Assembly: GCA_026770575.1 (NCBI GenBank)
Contig: MU657737.1
Span: 1 to 30,600 of the forward strand
Length of the DNA stretch: 30,600 nucleotides
Direction of reading: 5' to 3'
DNA from: Pelagophyceae sp. CCMP2097
Lineage: Eukaryota > Sar > Pelagophyceae
Shown here: in pieces, positions 21,701 through 26,131 of the stretch
Numbering within the stretch: the first letter of the stretch is position 1
How the letters are laid out: the number at the start of each line of letters is the position of its first letter
Translations under genes and position numbers: made by a program
Notes under the pieces: model-generated
Told to the model about the DNA's origin: nothing
Seen by the model: the letters and a program-made list of their open reading frames with translations, nothing else
Databases searched by the model: none

Positions 21701-24700
21701 AGGTGCCCGTTGTCACGGGCGACGGATATGGAGAGCCCTTAACCTCCTCTTTCGAACGCTCCAGTCTGTGACTATAAAGCTGCTTGCAGAGCTGAGCTAC
21801 AGGTTGCCAAAATTCGAGTAAAAGCCAACTTTGAGACCGCACAACTTTTGACTGCAAGGGTGCCCGTTGTCACGGGCGACGGATCGAGGTAGAGCCCAGC
21901 CTCCTCTCGCGATCCCCGAAGTCCGTGACAACGGGCACCCTTGCAGTCAAAAGATATCATGCTCCAAAATCGTCCTTTTTTCGCGCGCAACCCCTTGGAA
22001 GTGGTCGCCGAAAAGAATCGCTGAAAATAACGTCGAAATCGATATCTGCCACGGTCCGTTTTCCAGAACCGTCACGCAGAGGGGGCGCAGTCGAAGAAGA
22101 GACTGTCGAAAGAACCGTCCACGGGACCGTCGAGAAACCGCCATCGCCCCGTCACAGAGGGCCCGTCTCCGGGACCGTCAAAGGAACTGTCCAAAGGAAC
22201 CGTTCAAGCGACCGCCCAAGCGACCGTCCGAGGGACCGTCCTTTGGCGGAAGCAGGGACGGGTTCGGGTTTGCCCCTCAACCCGCGCGTCGGAATTTTCG
22301 CGTTTTAACCGACCCGCTTTTGAGTCTGGCCGTGGAGGAGCCCGACGTCTCGAAGCAGGTTGTTTGACAAAGCCGCGATCCTTTGGGGTTGGCACAAATT
22401 TCCGCAACCTTTGATACACCGCCACTGCTCGTGCATTCAAGACAGTGTCGATATCTCGTCGAGGCACTGTTTCGCAGGCCAAAGCCAAAGCTCCAGCGCC
22501 GGCCTTTTTCGCCGCCGTCGCTCAAGCGTCGCTCGAAAAGATGGAATACTTCATCTCCCAGGACCTGGCCAACACGGCGTGGGCGTTTTCCACGGCGGGC
22601 GTCGAAGCGCCGGCGTGCGGGGCCGCGTCGTTTTTTTTGGGAAACCCGCATGTCGAGGGAAGGAGCCACCGGGCAAAGTCTTGTACGGAACTTGTAAGCG
22701 GGCCGCGCGGCGCAAGTCACAGGTCCATATGATGCCATGCGGGTTAGCCACACGGCAAGTCACAGAAACACTCGGGCTATCAAGGACCTCGTCAAAGGTT
22801 CCTCCTCGCGGGTTTCTTCTCACGGGGACCTCGTCGCGGGGACCTCGTCGCGGGGACCTCGTCACGTTGTCGCGGGGACCTCGTCGCGGGCTTCGTTTCA
22901 CAGAAACCTTGACACAGGGGCACTCGTAACGTTGTCACAGGGACCCCTCGTCGTGGGGCTCTCGTCACGGGGACCTTGAAAGCTGGACCGTGCCATGGTG
23001 ACCTCGTCGCAGATCACGTTGCCACGGGGACTCGTCGCGGGCTTCGTCACAGAAACCTTTGCTACGGGGCCCTTTTCATGGGGCTCTCGTCACGGGAACC
23101 TTGCCACAGGCTTCTTTCCACAGGGTTCTTGTCGCACGGCCCTTGTCGCAGGGACCTTTCCACGGGGGTCTTTTCGCAGGGACCTCGTCACGGGGACTTT
23201 GTCATGGGGGGGCTCGTCACAGGGACCTCGTCGCAGGGACCTTGTCACAGGTTTCTTCTCACAGGGACCTCGTCACGGGGACGTAGTCGCATGGTTCTTC
23301 TCACGGGGTTCTTGTCACGGGGGCCTTGTCACGGGGACCTTTCCACGGCGACCTTGTCGCAGGGACCTCGTCAGGAGACGTTGTCATGTGGACCTCGTCT
23401 CGGGATTTTTTTGTCGTAGAAACCTTGCCATAGGGGCCTTGCCACGGGGACCTTGTCCCGGGGACCTTGCCACGGGGCTCTGGCCACAAAGTTCTTGCCA
23501 CAGGGTTCTTGCCAAAGGAACCTTGTCACGGGGACCTTTTCGCAGGGACCTTTCCACGGGGGCCTTTTCGCAGGGAACACTTTGGGCCGCCAAGTTGCTT
23601 AGAGCCCACACGAAACACTCCAGGCCGGGTCGCGGGTGAATTTGGGTCGCGGAGTTGCGGGGGGAGTTGCGGGGGGGGGCGCACCATTTTGGCCGGGTGG
23701 TGAAGAATGATGAGGCGTGTCAATATAGATGACGACGCCACTAGGTTGTACGCGAGCATAGCCGCGAAAGTCCTCGAAAACCCGCAATCTTGCACGCCGC
23801 AGCATTTGGCCAATCTCGCCTGGGCATTTGCTGTATCAGGTGCGGAGGCGCCGTTTCTGTTTGAAGCGCTGGCGGAACAAACGCTCTTGAAAAAAGAGGC
23901 GTTCCAACCCCAACATTTAGCCCGGACTCTCCGGGCCATTTCGTCGGTCCAGCGGTTGGACGCATCGTTCGAACCCCACCCTCCGGGCAAACACGCCCTC
24001 GCCTTGTTCGAATCTATTGACCATGTGAAATGGTTCGACGCGCGAAGTCTAGCGAGCGTGGCATGGGCCTTTTCGCGCGCGGGCATCTCAAACTTGAAGC
24101 TTTTCAACGCCATCGCTGAGCAAGTGCCCCGCCACCTCGACGCGTTCCAGGCGCGCGACGTTTCCGACCTGGCTTGGGCCTTTGGGAAATTGGCGGACGC
24201 GTCGGAAATTGGCGGCATCGAGCCGTTGTTCGAAAAACTCGCGCAAGCGTCGGTCGACAAGCTCTATTTGTTCAAGCCTCATTCCCTCGCGCGCCTCGTC
24301 GGGGCCTTTGCGGACCTTGGCCTTTCTTCCCCGGCGCTCTTCCAAGCCGTAAAAAGACCGGCGTCCGTCGGATATCGTCAAGGATACGCGAGCTGGATTC
24401 GACGGGAAACGCGGGCTGGACTCGACTCCAGAACTGGCAACACGGGACTCCAAGACGGGAGCCGCCACAAGTGGGATTCTCTCGTATGGGCTTACGGGGA
24501 TCATCCTTGTCCGGTCTAATTGCCGCAAGGCCCTGGCAGAGGCACCGTTTCTCGCGATGCCTCTTTGACGGGCAGGTGCTCTTGCCCTTTGCAATTTTTC
24601 CTCGAACAGGGCCTTCTTGAGGGGCCCTGACAGGGACGGCCCCTCGAAAGTAAGCCCACCCGCTACTCTTCTTCCCTCTTCTCACGGCCCATTTTGGTTG

Positions 24701-26131
24701 GAGGGCGGGCCTCTCGCAAAATGTGCTCTTTAGTACAGGCCCTTGCGAGGCCCCGGGGTGCCCTCGCACGGTCCCCTTTCAACGGCCCCTCTCCAACGGT
24801 CACTTTTCAACGGTCACTTTTCAACGGTCGCTTTTCAACGGTCACTTTTCAACGGTCACTTTTCAACGGTCCCTTTTCAACGGTTCCTCGAAAAGTGGCG
24901 ACTTGCGCGGGCCCCGAAGATGCGCCTTCCGAGACTCGACGGGCCCTGGCAAGGCTCCTGCGGGCTCCCTCAAAAAGGACCGTGGTGCACCCAATCTTCC
25001 CTGCGAGACGGATTGCATTTTGCGAGGCCACTTTTTTGAATTTCCGCGTTGGTCCGGAGAAGCAGCGAGGGACACTCGCCGTGCGAGGCCCCTTCTAACA
25101 GCTCCTTGACGAGCCCCGACTCGTTGCGATGGCGTTACGCAGCGCCCTTGCACCATCCCTCGCAAGGCCCCTCGCACGGATACTTGCAAGGTCCCTCGCA
25201 AAGGCACTTTCACGCGGGCCCTTTTCGAGCCCCATACGGGTCGCGGGGGACCTCTCCTGTACGGTCCCTGCAAGGGCTCTCGCGCGGGTAAGGCCCCTTT
25301 CACGGTCTCGTATCGGGCTCCTCGTTATGGTCCTCGAAAAAAAAACCTCGAAAAGGCCCCTTTCTAGGTCCCTTGTTCAAGCCCCTTCAATGGGCCCTCG
25401 CGCCTTTACTGGAAGGTGCCCGGGTGGGCTTGGAGGCTCTCCTTGGAAACCCAGTTCCTCGCCATGCAATAGCCCCCGCAAGGACCCTGACGAGGCCCCC
25501 TGCAAGGCGCCTCGCATGGTCCCTCGGGCGGTCTTTTCAAGGTCCCTCGCACTCGTCTGCGTATCGGTGGCCTCTTTCCACGGCTCCTCGTTTAGTCCTA
25601 GGACGGGCCTTGAAGCAGGGTCTCTTCCTCGAACAGTCCCCTGCAAGGCGCGCGGTCCCTTGCTAGGCCCCTTTTCAAAGAATCCTTTGAACGGGCGATA
25701 GAGGCCTCCTGGACGGTCCGTGCCACGGTTGTGCACCCCTCGCCCTTTGGCTCCTCGTACGGTGCACGTCTGGGTCCCATCGAGCCTTTATGGGATTCCA
25801 CCGATCGAACATGTTTGCGAGGGGAATTTTGTCGGACCTTTGCCGCTTCGTCCTCGAAGCTTTGCCCCCGCTTCGTCCTCGGCCTTGTACCCCCGCTTCT
25901 TCATACCCCTTCGCCTAGGTCTCTGCGGCGTGCAATCGCATCGACGCGTTTTCGCCAGCGGAAATCAAAATGGTCGTGCGATCGTTCGCCGCCGCGAAAA
26001 TCCCACCTCCAAACCGCTTCGCCGAATATGTTCAGCCCGTCCAAGTCTACGACGCCGCCGAAGACGCCAAATGGCGCAAAGTGCTCGAGGAGACGGAGGC
26101 AAGGCACCGGGGGGGTGCCGAGAAGTGGTAA
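3555..26131 (+). CDS. Two-module organellar-type RNA-binding protein: (RRM, ALN/LHR domain, 37-residue helical repeats) x2; 14 exons
   Basis: Fourteen exons (listed individually) sum to 4233 nt, exactly 1411 codons with the TAA at 26129-26131. Domains in order: Arg/Ala/Ser-rich presequence-like N-terminus (1-30); RRM1 (about 33-105, RNP2 'LFVRHL', RNP1 'EFAFVIV'); 'ALN...NFATALHRIGAF' domain (about 180-216); helical repeats 1-11 (about 247-660); RRM2 (about 669-745, RNP2 'LFVKNL', RNP1 'RGFGFVTI'); second 'ALNRRI...NLATTLHRLGAL' domain (about 779-820); helical repeats 12-25 to the C-terminus. The repeat consensus is F.pq.LaN.aWAFatAG..ap.LFeava..a..k, about 37 residues, of the OPR/HPR type known from organellar RNA-binding (RAP-associated) proteins; no RAP domain is seen. 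Plastid or mitochondrial RNA processing or translation is an inference. Every junction was chosen because it restores a repeat or domain in phase. No in-frame stop interrupts the spliced product. Confidence 0.85.
3717..3976 (+). other. Main gene intron 1, with a 16-bp tandem repeat
   Basis: 260 nt, GTAAAG...TTTAG|G. Bases 3878-3916 hold about 2.5 copies of a 16-bp unit beginning TTGGAGAGTCTTCTGA. Nothing else is recognised. Confidence 0.8.
3977..4059 (+). CDS. Main gene exon 2: middle of RRM1
   Basis: Acceptor CTTTAG|G. The exon encodes 'VCPVRKVRIPVERRSG' and the RNP1 strand 'QEFAFVIVDA'. With exon 1 it reads 'KAFEA|VCPVRKVRI', a standard RRM helix-to-strand transition. The donor GTTGCC at 4060 is phase 2. 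Length 83 nt. Confidence 0.85.
4203..4399 (+). mobile_element. MITE-like element copy 1 (+)
   Basis: About 197 bp. It begins AGGAGCAGCGGCGGTGTATC and ends GTCGCTGCTCC, so the outer 11-12 bp are inverted repeats. Internal landmarks shared by all copies are TTGTGCCAAACCCAAAGG, GGTTTGTCGAGA and CGACGCGTGGGTTGAAGGG. No open frame of interest. No clear target-site duplication. Confidence 0.65.
4410..5260 (+). repeat. Degenerate 13-bp minisatellite (GACGGCCCCTCGA type) in intron 2
   Basis: Loose array of GACGGCCCCTCGA-like units with frequent substitutions and indels. It lies directly downstream of MITE-like copy 1. Frames through it in all six phases are open because of composition. Confidence 0.75.
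5270..5410 (-). repeat. Companion unit, inverted copy
   Basis: Its reverse complement matches 20740-20880: shared blocks GCACAGGAACCGCACG, GCGGCGGCCCTC, AAAGGCGCCCGCGG. The two copies lie in opposite orientation in introns 2 and 11. Confidence 0.65.
5485..5580 (+). repeat. T-rich tandem repeat, about 14 bp
   Basis: About seven units of the form TTTTTTGAAAGTCG / TTTTTTGAATGTCG with T-run length changes, immediately before the intron 2 acceptor. Confidence 0.75.
5599..6148 (+). CDS. Main gene exon 3: end of RRM1, first ALN/LHR domain, start of repeat 1
   Basis: Acceptor CCTTAG|G. The exon opens with 'CEAARCLDALDGS' and 'SRIAVEV', the last helix and strand of RRM1. Spacing from 'FVIVD' to 'LDG' equals that in RRM2. 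'ALNAELARRTSATAVLEF' and 'NFATALHRIGAF' form the ALN/LHR domain. It closes with 'WTPRQLADAAWGAANVDR', the first half of repeat 1. The donor GTGCGT at 6149 is phase 0. Confidence 0.88.
6290..6790 (+). repeat. Degenerate ACGGTCC/ACGGCCC minisatellite in intron 3
   Basis: Irregular array of CGACGGCCC and TACGGTCCG words spaced about 12-15 bp, related in composition to the intron 2 array but more diverged. Confidence 0.6.
6938..7025 (+). repeat. 13-bp tandem repeat GGGCCCGTAGACC
   Basis: About six near-perfect copies. The unit contains the palindrome GGGCCC. Confidence 0.82.
7908..8308 (+). CDS. Main gene exon 4: helical repeats 1-5 (part)
   Basis: Acceptor ACGTAG|G. 'DRSLYLFRAVGAESS' completes repeat 1. 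Three clean repeats follow: 'FDAPELADLAWAFATARI', 'FDAPALAKTAWAFAKAGL' and 'FDAAALSDVAWAFYTAGV'. The exon ends 'KKMETFSP', the start of repeat 5. The donor GTCGAA at 8309 is phase 2. Confidence 0.9.
8411..8620 (+). mobile_element. MITE-like element copy 2 (+)
   Basis: Same family, with the internal block expanded: GTGCCAAACCCGTTCGGGTC is followed by a near-identical second block. It ends GGCTGCTCCCATCTCCGG. The left terminus is degraded. Confidence 0.6.
8640..9110 (+). repeat. GACGGCCCCTCGA minisatellite in intron 4
   Basis: Degenerate 13-bp array downstream of MITE-like copy 2, with GACGGCCATTCGAAACGGCG higher-order variants. Confidence 0.75.
9135..9209 (+). repeat. 25-bp tandem triplicate
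   Basis: Three consecutive copies of a 25-bp unit starting GGCCGTCCTGAACGGGCTCT at 9135, 9160 and 9185; the third has one substitution. Confidence 0.88.
9801..10097 (+). CDS. Main gene exon 5: helical repeats 5-7
   Basis: Acceptor TTGTAG|G. Splicing from exon 4 gives 'METFSP|QQLTNTCWTFS', an exact repeat restart. Repeats 6 ('FGARNLAKFAWALWKAG') and 7 ('CAPQHVANLVRALAST') follow. The donor GTCCCT at 10098 starts a proposed 60-nt intron. Repeats here are more diverged than in exon 4. Confidence 0.82.
10098..10157 (+). other. Main gene intron 5, proposed 60-nt intron
   Basis: GTCCCT...CTGCAG|G. It is A-richer than its flanks. Removal shortens an over-long repeat 7. It is open in frame and a multiple of three, so retention is possible. 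Confidence 0.5.
10158..10199 (+). CDS. Main gene exon 6: end of repeat 7 (42 nt)
   Basis: After acceptor GCTGCAG|G the frame reads 'FRAVSVQVLVKVR', the second helix of repeat 7. The donor GTGCCT at 10200 is phase 2 and joins to exon 7 as 'KVRRFEASALADV'. Bases 10098-10157 have no stop and are 60 nt, so they could instead be retained as 20 extra residues. Confidence 0.6.
10295..10341 (+). repeat. 23-bp tandem duplication
   Basis: GGGCTTTGCCTTTTGGGAGC and GGGCTTTGCCATTTGGGAGC follow each other with a 23-bp period. Confidence 0.75.
11199..11294 (+). repeat. 20-bp tandem repeat CGTCTGAGCAAGGGGCGGCC
   Basis: Four full units (the first with AAAC in place of GGCC) and a fifth truncated unit. Confidence 0.85.
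11621..11903. repeat. Imperfect inverted repeat with AT-rich centre (foldback/MITE-like)
   Basis: The left arm (about 11621-11712) includes GATTGCCCAAAGTCCAAAAA and CCAAGATCCAAAACC. The right arm (about 11799-11903) includes GGTTTTGGATCTTGG and CTTTTGGACTTCGGGCAATC. The spacer is AT-rich. The arms differ by indels, so the element is old. Confidence 0.65.
12203..13191 (+). CDS. Main gene exon 7: repeats 8-11, RRM2, second ALN/LHR domain
   Basis: Acceptor CGTTAG|G. The exon holds repeats 8-11 ('FEASALADVAFSFAVSG', 'LDAAAISNLLWAFAQAG', 'FPPKHAADLLWAYARAG', 'FHPRDLAKVIWASGQAG'). RRM2 has RNP2 'LFVKNL' at 12678 and RNP1 'RGFGFVTI' at 12795. The second ALN/LHR domain spans about 13002-13127. This exon physically joins the two halves of the protein. 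The donor GTCTTG at 13192 was chosen by alignment with the end of exon 3. Confidence 0.88.
13192..14187 (+). other. Main gene intron 7 (996 nt), degenerate minisatellite
   Basis: From about 13285 to 13990 the sequence is a loose array of ACGGCCC/ACGGTCC words at roughly 13-15-bp spacing. The remainder to the acceptor has no recognised content. Confidence 0.78.
13285..13990 (+). repeat. Degenerate ACGGCCC/ACGGTCC minisatellite in intron 7
   Basis: CACGGCCCTCTACGGCCCTC-like units at about 13 bp near 13300, becoming irregular rightward. Confidence 0.6.
14188..14626 (+). CDS. Main gene exon 8: helical repeats 12-15
   Basis: Acceptor CGCTAG|G. 'FWKPRELSSACWGVAKLG', 'FHAQEISNTAWAFAKAG', 'FNAQALSNTAWAFATVG' and 'CNAQAIANVSWAFAKAG' are four consecutive repeats. 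The donor GTCTTC at 14627 (phase 2) gives repeat 15 the same three-residue-longer loop as repeat 14. Other GT donors nearby give worse spacing. Confidence 0.85.
14768..14955 (+). mobile_element. MITE-like element copy 3 (+), rearranged
   Basis: It retains GGCGCTGTATTTGGGCCGGG, CTGTGCCAAACCAAAGGG and GGCCAGACCCGCGGG, but carries an internal 19-bp triplication and lacks a clear right end. Confidence 0.5.
14811..14867 (+). repeat. 19-bp tandem triplicate inside MITE-like copy 3
   Basis: Three units of CGTCGCTCCTTATCTGCGC (first CGTTGCTCC, third TCTGTGC). Confidence 0.88.
15160..15310 (+). repeat. Companion unit pair in intron 8
   Basis: AAGCGACCGCGCATTCGGCC at 15166 is followed by AAGAGGCCGAAGCAAGGGGC and a second partial copy (AAGCGACCGCGCAGAGGCC). 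Related copies stand next to MITE-like copies 4, 5 and 6. Confidence 0.6.
15380..16010 (+). repeat. GACGGCCCCTCGA minisatellite upstream of MITE-like copy 4
   Basis: Degenerate 13-bp array with long stretches of GACGGCCCCTCGA variants. It ends in a short GAGAGAGAGAGA run at about 15963. Confidence 0.75.
16012..16085 (+). repeat. Companion unit next to MITE-like copy 4
   Basis: AAAGAGGCCTTGAAAGCGAC, GCGCATTCGGCCGTGCAA and AGAGGCCTTGCAGGGGCCCG match, in reverse complement, 20680-20760. Confidence 0.68.
16115..16320 (+). mobile_element. MITE-like element copy 4 (+)
   Basis: 206 bp from AGGAGCAGGGGCGGTGT to GTCGCTGCTCCT. Inner blocks CTGTGCCGCACCCAAAGGG and CGGGTTTGTCTCTG match copy 1. Minisatellite arrays lie on both sides. 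The best-preserved full-length copy with both termini. Confidence 0.68.
16325..17140 (+). repeat. GACGGCCCCTCGA minisatellite downstream of MITE-like copy 4
   Basis: One of the two longest and the best-preserved of the arrays, with higher-order blocks such as GACGGCCATTCGAAACGGCG recurring. Confidence 0.78.
17161..17226 (+). repeat. 13-bp tandem repeat GGACAATTCCTTT
   Basis: Five consecutive near-perfect units. Confidence 0.88.
17374..17548. repeat. Foldback element A (about 175 bp)
   Basis: The left arm 17374-17447 and right arm 17471-17548 are imperfect inverted repeats: GATGGTAGAACG with CGTTCTACCATC, GTGATCGCT with AGCGATCAC, GGACGATGT with ACATCGTCC. The loop carries a short TCCTAACATCGTCC duplication. 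Flanks CTTTGCGATGTCCCCTGGAC (17331) and CTCTGCGACGTCCCCTGGAC (17547) are similar direct repeats, though they also resemble the array. Confidence 0.72.
17604..18101. repeat. Foldback element B: about 500-bp near-palindrome
   Basis: Arms of about 240 bp meet near 17846 (GTGTTTTCTATAAAACGC). Paired blocks include CCCTTCCAAAAGTTCAAAG with CTTTGAACTTTTGGAAGGG, CGTTTTCGGACTCGCCGCTT with AAGCGGCGAGTCCGAAAACG, and CGTCGAATGCGCT with AGCGCATTCGACG. Near the apex GGGTTAGGGTTAGG faces CCCTAACTCTAACCC. Confidence 0.82.
18151..18342. repeat. Foldback element C (about 192 bp)
   Basis: The left arm 18151-18190 contains GGGGCCCCCGTAGGGGGTAA and the right arm 18303-18342 TACCCCCTACGGGGGCCCC. An additional direct copy of the GTCCCCGTAGGGGGTAAGCCC core lies at 18221-18241. 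The centre is AT-rich. Confidence 0.8.
18617..18810 (+). mobile_element. MITE-like element copy 5 (+)
   Basis: 194 bp from CGAGCAGGGACAGTGT to GTCGCTGCTCCT. It shares the GTCGCGGGTTTG, GGCCACGGCCAGACCC and AACCCAGCAAGCCCG blocks. A companion unit precedes it. Confidence 0.63.
18818..18852. repeat. Perfect 14-bp hairpin
   Basis: ACGAGCTGAGCTTG (18818-18831) and CAAGCTCAGCTCGT (18839-18852) are exact reverse complements around a 7-nt loop, a few bases after MITE-like copy 5. Confidence 0.88.
19157..19196. repeat. Perfect 13-bp hairpin
   Basis: AAGGTGCGGGGCG (19157-19169) pairs exactly with CGCCCCGCACCTT (19184-19196), with a 14-nt loop. Confidence 0.88.
19367..19519 (+). CDS. Main gene exon 9: end of repeat 15 and repeat 16
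   Basis: Acceptor TTGTAG|G. The exon encodes 'LDALAEAARTKMAA' then 'FTSQNLANTVWAFATAG' and 'LFEAAAEAASKKMAS'. The donor GTGGGG at 19520 is phase 2 and joins exactly to the F of the next repeat. Confidence 0.88.
19520..20126 (+). other. Main gene introns 9 and 10 (19520-19729 and 19841-20126), no repeats recognised
   Basis: Intron 9 is 210 nt, open in frame and includes a T-run near 19550. Retention would insert 70 residues inside a repeat, so splicing is preferred. Intron 10 is 286 nt. They flank the single-repeat exon 10. Confidence 0.75.
19730..19840 (+). CDS. Main gene exon 10: exactly one repeat (repeat 17)
   Basis: The exon is 111 nt = 37 codons, opens after CCGTAG|G with 'FTPQELTNVAWSYATAG' and ends 'STKKLAS'. 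Both flanking introns are phase 2 at the same repeat position, so the exon is a modular single repeat. The donor is GTGGCG. Confidence 0.88.
20127..20178 (+). CDS. Main gene exon 11: first half of repeat 18
   Basis: Acceptor ACGTAG|G. The exon encodes 'FSAQHLANHAWAFARAR' and ends at donor GTACGA (20179, phase 0). At 52 nt it is recognisable only because it matches the repeat consensus and keeps phase on both sides. Confidence 0.82.
20483..20690 (-). mobile_element. MITE-like element copy 6 (-)
   Basis: On the + strand it starts GAGCAGCGAAAGGGTTCGGG and runs through CTCGACAAACCCGCGACCC and TTTGGCACAGATTG. It is the reverse complement of copy 1 blocks. The outer end near 20690 is degraded. Confidence 0.6.
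20690..20880 (-). repeat. Companion unit, inverted, next to MITE-like copy 6
   Basis: Contains the reverse complement of the 16012-16085 unit (TTGCACGGCCGAATGCGCGG) and, further right, the GCACAGGAACCGCACG block shared with 5270-5410. Confidence 0.67.
20870..21420 (-). repeat. GACGGCCCCTCGA minisatellite, inverted (reads GAGGGGCCGTCTCGA on +)
   Basis: Same family as in introns 2, 4 and 8 but on the opposite strand, in step with the inverted MITE-like and companion units of this intron. Confidence 0.77.
21702..21953. repeat. 26-bp direct repeats and a perfect 29-bp inverted repeat
   Basis: GGTGCCCGTTGTCACGGGCG and the next 6 bases are identical at 21702-21727 and 21859-21884. The second copy overlaps a 29-bp arm (21845-21873, starting CTTTTGACTGCAAGGGTGCC) that is exactly inverted at 21925-21953, loop 51 nt. 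The direct unit itself contains the small hairpin GCCCGT/ACGGGC. Confidence 0.85.
22258..22432 (-). mobile_element. MITE-like element copy 7 (-)
   Basis: Reverse-complement copy. It starts GGAAGCAGGGACGGGTTCGG and ends GATACACCGCCACTGCTCGT, which pair as terminal inverted repeats. GGTTGGCACAAATT is the conserved internal block. Slightly shorter than the other copies. Confidence 0.6.
22478..22614 (+). CDS. Main gene exon 12: end of repeat 18, first half of repeat 19
   Basis: Acceptor TTCGCAG|G. 'AKAKAPAPAFFAAVAQA' completes repeat 18 with three extra residues, then 'FISQDLANTAWAFSTAG' and 'VEAPA'. The donor GTGCGG at 22615 (phase 2) joins to 'LYASIAAKV', restoring the exact 14-residue spacing seen in other repeats. 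Confidence 0.85.
22615..23744 (+). other. Main gene intron 12 (1130 nt), mostly one 14-bp minisatellite
   Basis: Bases 22740-23580 are a degenerate 14-bp array (separate entry). The rest, including a G10 run near 23671, has no recognised content. Confidence 0.82.
22740..23580 (+). repeat. 14-bp minisatellite ACGGGGACCTTGTC in intron 12
   Basis: About 55 to 60 degenerate units (ACAGGGACCTCGTC, GCGGGGACCTCGTC and similar) in near-continuous register over 840 bp. It is unrelated in sequence to the GACGGCCCC arrays. Confidence 0.85.
23745..24348 (+). CDS. Main gene exon 13: repeats 19-24
   Basis: Acceptor CACTAG|G. Repeats include 'CTPQHLANLAWAFAVSG', an expanded 'FQPQHLARTLRAISS', 'FDARSLASVAWAFSRAG', 'FQARDVSDLAWAFGKL' and 'FKPHSLARLVGAFADLG'. 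The exon ends 'SSPALFQA' at donor GTAAAA (24349, phase 0). Confidence 0.9.
24774..24890 (+). repeat. 14-bp tandem repeat AACGGTCACTTTTC
   Basis: About seven near-perfect units with CGC/CCC variants in intron 13. Confidence 0.85.
24900..25700 (+). repeat. Loose GC-rich array (CCCTCGCA / AAGGCCC words) in intron 13
   Basis: Recurrent AGGCCCCTCGCACGG and GGTCCCTCGCAAAGG-like words at about 14-15-bp spacing, strongly degenerate. Confidence 0.5.
25919..26131 (+). CDS. Main gene exon 14: repeat 25 and C-terminus
   Basis: Acceptor GCCTAG|G. Joining exon 13 gives 'ALFQA|VSAACNRIDAFSP', an ordinary repeat boundary. 'FSPAEIKMVVRSFAAAKI' is the last, weak repeat. A charged tail ends 'RHRGGAEKW' and TAA at 26129. 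No RAP domain follows. Confidence 0.85.
   Translation, partial: VSAACNRIDAFSPAEIKMVVRSFAAAKIPPPNRFAEYVQPVQVYDAAEDAKWRKVLEETEARHRGGAEKW

Larger units (their letters stand above)
20179..22477 (+). other. Main gene intron 11 (2299 nt), repeats in the opposite orientation
   Basis: Two MITE-like copies, a companion unit and a GACGGCCCC array lie here in the - orientation relative to those of introns 2, 4 and 8. A 29-bp perfect inverted repeat with 26-bp direct repeats lies at 21702-21953. Bases 20240-20460, 21460-21690 and 21960-22240 hold nothing recognised beyond diffuse GACCGTC words. Confidence 0.8.
24349..25918 (+). other. Main gene intron 13 (1570 nt), repeat-rich
   Basis: It contains a 14-bp tandem (24774-24890), then a loose array of 'CCCTCGCAAGG/GGTCCCTCGC' words from about 24900 to 25700, and T/C-rich DNA before the acceptor. 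No coding segment is supported. Confidence 0.78.

Noticed and set aside
22740..23640. Several overlapping frames with repetitive 'RGPRHGD'-like translations, and a CRISPR-like look
   Set aside because: A 14-bp contiguous degenerate minisatellite read in three phases. There are no spacers of unique sequence and the context is eukaryotic, so it is neither a protein nor a CRISPR array.
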